Below, in pieces: positions 7,258 through 9,120 of a stretch of DNA of 9,120 nt (positions are counted from its first letter, which is position 1; each line of letters begins with the position of its first letter). Both the position numbers and the translations under genes were made by a program. The DNA is taken from positions 1 to 9,120 of the forward strand of contig JBEAQD010000024.1 of assembly GCA_041164045.1 (NCBI GenBank), read 5' to 3'. The notes under the pieces were generated by a model. That model was not told where the DNA came from and searched no databases. It worked only from the letters and a program-made list of their open reading frames with translations. This DNA is from CALRBF01 sp041164045 (GTDB taxonomy: Bacteria; Patescibacteriota; Minisyncoccia; SW-4-49-11).

Positions 7258-8274
7258 ATGACACAAATAACCCAATACCAACCATTTTTAGAACAAATCT
7301 TAAACAAAATCCAATCAGCTAGGTATGAAATGCTCAAGACGGTCAGCAAACAGACAGTAGCATTATATTGGGAAATAGGAAAATCAGTCAGTCAGCAAAT
7401 GCAAGATCAAGGATGGGGTAAATCCATAGTAGAACAATTATCCAAAGATTTACAAAGAGAATTTCCAGGAATTAAAGGGTTTTCGGCAAGAAATTTATGG
7501 AATATGAAAAACTTTTATGAATTTTATACTAAAAATGAAAAACTGCAACCACTGGTTGCAGAAATTGGCTGGACACAAAACTGTATAATTTTAGAAAAAT
7601 GCAAAGATATCCATAAAATAGAATATTACCTCAAAAAGACCAAGCAAATGGGCTGGTCAAAACTAGACCTAATAGATAAAATCAAAAATCACCATTTCGA
7701 GAATCAAGCCCTAGCTCAAAACAATTTCAACACCACCATCCCAGACACACTCAAAGCCCAAGTCGCTTGGGAATTTGTAGATGATTATAATATAGAACTA
7801 ATCAGCCCCGACCAACCATTTAGCGAAAAAGAAATAGAAAACACAATAGTCACCAATGTCGTCAACTTTCTAGCGGATATGGGGGGTAGCTTCGCCTTTG
7901 TAGGTAGACAATATAGACTAACCATAGATGAAAAAGAATATTTTATAGACCTTTTGTTTTTTAATTTCAAACTAAACTGTTATATAGTATTCGAGCTCAA
8001 AGCAAGAGAATTTCAACCCAAAGATATGGGACAAGTCCAAATGTATATGCAACTCATCAACAAACAAGTCAAACAAGAACAACACAATCGCACCATCGGC
8101 ATAGTAATTTGCAAAGACAAAAACAGAACAGAAGTAGAATATATTTTAGAACAAGCCAAAGATCCAATCGGAGTAGCCACTTATAACAAATACGAAAATC
8201 TACCCAAAGAATACGCCAAATATCTACCCAGCGAAGAAGCTATTATAAAAAGATTATCTAATATAAATTTTTAA
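7258..8274 (+). CDS. PD-(D/E)XK nuclease of the DUF1016/YhcG family
   Basis: The 338-residue soluble protein has the two usual parts of the family. The N-terminal DUF1016_N domain (about 8-150) includes ALYWEIGKSVSQQ (35-47), GFSARNLWNMKNFYEFY (74-90) and the ILEKCKD segment (111-117). The C-terminal nuclease domain (about 165-325) shows Asp231 in YFIDLLFF, Glu246 and Lys248 in FELK, and Gln259 in MGQVQMYM, the expected active-site pattern, so it should be catalytically competent. Such proteins are presumed DNA nucleases, often carried in mobile or defence-rich regions, but no precise role is established. It stands alone, bracketed by direct-repeat modules that contain its promoter and its last seven codons. 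No Shine-Dalgarno sequence is present. Length is normal for the family. Confidence 0.93.
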   Translation: MTQITQYQPFLEQILNKIQSARYEMLKTVSKQTVALYWEIGKSVSQQMQDQGWGKSIVEQLSKDLQREFPGIKGFSARNLWNMKNFYEFYTKNEKLQPLVAEIGWTQNCIILEKCKDIHKIEYYLKKTKQMGWSKLDLIDKIKNHHFENQALAQNNFNTTIPDTLKAQVAWEFVDDYNIELISPDQPFSEKEIENTIVTNVVNFLADMGGSFAFVGRQYRLTIDEKEYFIDLLFFNFKLNCYIVFELKAREFQPKDMGQVQMYMQLINKQVKQEQHNRTIGIVICKDKNRTEVEYILEQAKDPIGVATYNKYENLPKEYAKYLPSEEAIIKRLSNINF

Positions 8275-8277
8275 TTA
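8251..8277 (+). repeat. 27-bp direct repeat, right copy, overlapping the nuclease stop codon
   Basis: This copy matches 7033-7059 with one mismatch. The first 24 bases are the final codons and TAA of the nuclease gene; the last three lie beyond it. Confidence 0.9.
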
Positions 8278-8305
8278 TAAAATTTCTGTCCTCCAATCTC
8301 GTAGG

Positions 8306-8340
8306 GGCGACCTTTCAGTCGCCTGTATTTAGTTTTGTTA
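8306..8340 (+). terminator. Possible weak terminator after the nuclease gene
   Basis: GGCGAC (8306-8311) and GTCGCC (8318-8323) can pair around CTTTCA, followed by a T-rich but interrupted tail (TGTATTTAGTTTTGTTA). The stem is short and the tail imperfect. In module B the tail half is kept but the stem partner is changed, so termination may be only incidental. Confidence 0.3.
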
Positions 8341-8374
8341 TTTACCCCTCTGTCTCCCTTTGGAGGCTTTAAGT

Positions 8375-8603
8375 CCCTCCTATACTTTAGTTTGGGAGGG
8401 GGAGTCCCCGAAGTAGACTGAAAGTCTGGGAAAGGGGTCGGGAAAACGGTAGTTTTTCCGTGGAGGAAGGTTGGGAAACCGTGAGGTTTCACAGGAGCAA
8501 ATCCCATTTGCGACGGGGGGAGGGTGGATTGTATTTTACAGTCTGAGTTAAAATTCTCCTCTCTCCCTACGGGAGATAAATTGAGGGGTGGACAGCTTCG
8601 CTG
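8375..8603 (+). repeat. Chain of small palindromes with unrelated stems
   Basis: Within about 230 bases at least seven perfect short inverted repeats follow each other: CCCTCC/GGAGGG (8375-8400, long loop), AGACT-GAA-AGTCT (8415-8427), AAAAC-GGTA-GTTTT (8443-8456), GAAACC-GTGA-GGTTTC (8475-8490), GCAAAT-CCC-ATTTGC (8497-8511), TCTCCC-TAC-GGGAGA (8562-8576) and CAGC-TTC-GCTG (8593-8603). Purine-rich linkers such as GGGAAAGGGG and GGAGGAAGG separate several of them. Stems differ in sequence but have similar size (4-6 bp) and mostly 3-4 base loops. Confidence 0.75.
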
Positions 8604-8669
8604 GACGGGGTGGATTAAGTTTTGCCTTTGTATTTTATCCCCTACAAATTCATAATTCCCCATTCATAA

Positions 8670-8698
8670 TTCCTAATTTTTCTTCCCTATGCTATAAT
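8670..8698 (+). promoter_or_regulatory. Orphan copy of the nuclease promoter
   Basis: TGC-TATAAT (8690-8698) with TTCCTA (8670-8675) 17 bp upstream duplicates the promoter at 7202-7230. No start codon follows at the matching distance; the sequence after CCATAT differs from module B. It could still transcribe through to the small gene at 8816. Confidence 0.5.
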
Positions 8699-8711
8699 AA
8701 AACCATATTTT

Positions 8712-8728
8712 GGACTGTCCCACGTACC
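8712..8728. repeat. GGACTGTCCCACGTACC motif, possible REP/RAYT-type repeat end
   Basis: The motif begins right where homology to module B stops. It resembles the GGGACAG...GTACC repeats that I associate with REP-type elements mobilised by IS200-like (Y1) transposases in other bacteria. Only one copy is in the window and no transposase is seen, so this rests on recollection of the motif. Confidence 0.3.
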
Positions 8729-8779
8729 TCTCAAAACAATGAGCGGACCACACAAAATAAATACAAAAACATTATAATA

Positions 8780-8788
8780 TGATATAAT
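8780..8788 (+). promoter_or_regulatory. Extended -10 promoter of the small antitoxin-like gene
   Basis: TGA-TATAAT ends 27 bp before the ATG at 8816. No good -35 box is visible, as is usual for extended -10 promoters. A second TATAAT lies at 8773-8778. Confidence 0.5.
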
Positions 8789-8815
8789 TAAAGTATAAGA
8801 AGCATATTTTGCAAT

Positions 8816-9109
8816 ATGAATAGTCAAGCAATCAAGAAGCCACAAACTATCCAAATTGAGATAGACTCCGATTTGGCACCAATAATAAAGCAGACCAAAA
8901 AACTGCATGCGATAAATGATACCAAAAAAATCATCAAACTTTTAATTTTGCAAGGATTTCAAAAACAATCTACTCACAAAAATAAAAAAAATTTCATAAC
9001 ATATCTAGATAAGCTTAAAACACAATCCAAAACATACTCCGAGCTCACACAAAATTCTAACTATCAGAGCATATATGAAGAGCATTTAGACAAAAAATAT
9101 GGATTATAA
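8816..9109 (+). CDS. Small antitoxin-like protein (possible ribbon-helix-helix)
   Basis: The 97-residue, lysine-rich protein is not one I recognise by sequence. TIQIEIDSD (11-19) could be the DNA-binding beta strand of a ribbon-helix-helix fold, followed by two helices (about 19-32 and 35-49). The polar C-terminal half (50-97) ends in SIYEEHLDKKYGL and would suit toxin binding. The main support is context: its last 11 bases overlap the start of another gene (ATG at 9099) in a different frame, the usual layout of type II toxin-antitoxin operons, with the antitoxin first. It has its own extended -10 promoter and no Shine-Dalgarno sequence, and could repress itself. It lies just beyond the repeat-rich region, fitting an accessory locus. 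Confidence 0.6.
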   Translation: MNSQAIKKPQTIQIEIDSDLAPIIKQTKKLHAINDTKKIIKLLILQGFQKQSTHKNKKNFITYLDKLKTQSKTYSELTQNSNYQSIYEEHLDKKYGL

Positions 9110-9120
9110 AGTATTCATAG
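9099..9120 (+). CDS. Start of a downstream gene, possibly a PIN-domain toxin (cut by window edge)
   Basis: Only seven codons are visible, reading MDYKVFI and then a G. Proteins of the PIN ribonuclease family often start with a strand of this kind followed by Asp (VFIDT), and the next base fits Asp, but seven residues cannot prove it. The 11-bp overlap with the gene before it suggests translational coupling. ParE/RelE-type or other toxins remain possible. Confidence 0.4.

Larger units (their letters stand above)
8251..8708 (+). repeat. Direct-repeat module C downstream of the nuclease gene (458 bp)
   Basis: Module C is collinear with module B but longer because its middle is expanded. It holds two GGGTGGATT elements in tandem: C1 (about 8341-8530) and C2 (about 8552-8616). 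The last 60 bases (8649-8708) match 7181-7240 with mostly C/T differences and end in TATAATAAA(A/G)CCATAT. It covers most of the 541-bp gap between the nuclease gene and the next gene and contains no credible protein frame; a minus-strand open frame across 8271-8663 is only a by-product of the repeats. Confidence 0.85.

Noticed and set aside
7033..8277. The 27-bp repeats as target-site duplications of a transposon
   Set aside because: They are long, no transposase or terminal inverted repeats lie between them, and the homology continues through the whole flanking modules.
6905..8616. CRISPR array
   Set aside because: The repeats are few, unequal in length and irregularly spaced, with no constant repeat-spacer unit and no cas gene.
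8271..8663. 130-codon minus-strand open frame across module C
   Set aside because: It runs through palindromic noncoding repeats and overlaps the end of the nuclease gene. Its proline-rich sequence mirrors the repeats, and it has no recognisable domain.
8588..8782. 64-codon plus-strand frame at the end of module C
   Set aside because: It crosses the duplicated promoter and the module junction, shows no family features and is not kept in module B.

Overview
The window is strongly AT-rich and gene-dense, with two tight operons diverging from a 100-bp gap. It looks like a bacterium of the Candidate Phyla Radiation (Patescibacteria). The hints are the AT-rich content, start codons with no visible Shine-Dalgarno sequence, very short predicted leaders, and the gene set: a DUF2207 protein, an exported bactofilin-like protein and a DUF1016 nuclease. 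This placement is an inference and could be wrong. All seven complete genes end in TAA or TAG, none in TGA, and the reading frames are intact under the standard bacterial code. I saw no tRNA, rRNA or CRISPR array.

Left part (1-3015, minus strand): an operon of an ABC exporter ATPase, a 12-helix ABC permease and an NAD-dependent D-2-hydroxyacid dehydrogenase that runs off the window. The genes are 5 and 11 bp apart. The 3016-3115 gap holds two divergent promoters whose -35 boxes overlap beside a perfect 10-bp palindrome.

Middle part (3116-6863, plus strand): three genes 6 and 10 bp apart, encoding a secreted or membrane-anchored bactofilin-like beta-helix protein, a CcdA-type thiol electron transporter and a DUF2207 membrane protein with a glycine-rich tail. 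All three are envelope proteins, and a consensus promoter precedes the first.

Right part (6864-9120, plus strand): an accessory region. A PD-(D/E)XK nuclease of the DUF1016/YhcG family sits between two collinear direct-repeat modules of 208 and 458 bp. Each module starts with a 27-bp sequence that is the 3' end of the nuclease gene (26 of 27 bases identical). Each continues through GC-rich palindromic elements ending in GGGTGGATT and finishes with the same extended -10 promoter. The upstream module therefore carries the last seven codons of a lost sister gene, and the downstream module ends in a promoter with no gene behind it. The interior of the elements varies from a few bases to a chain of small hairpins with unrelated stems. 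This cassette-like layout is the most unusual thing in the window. The right edge holds a probable toxin-antitoxin pair, with the toxin cut off after seven codons.
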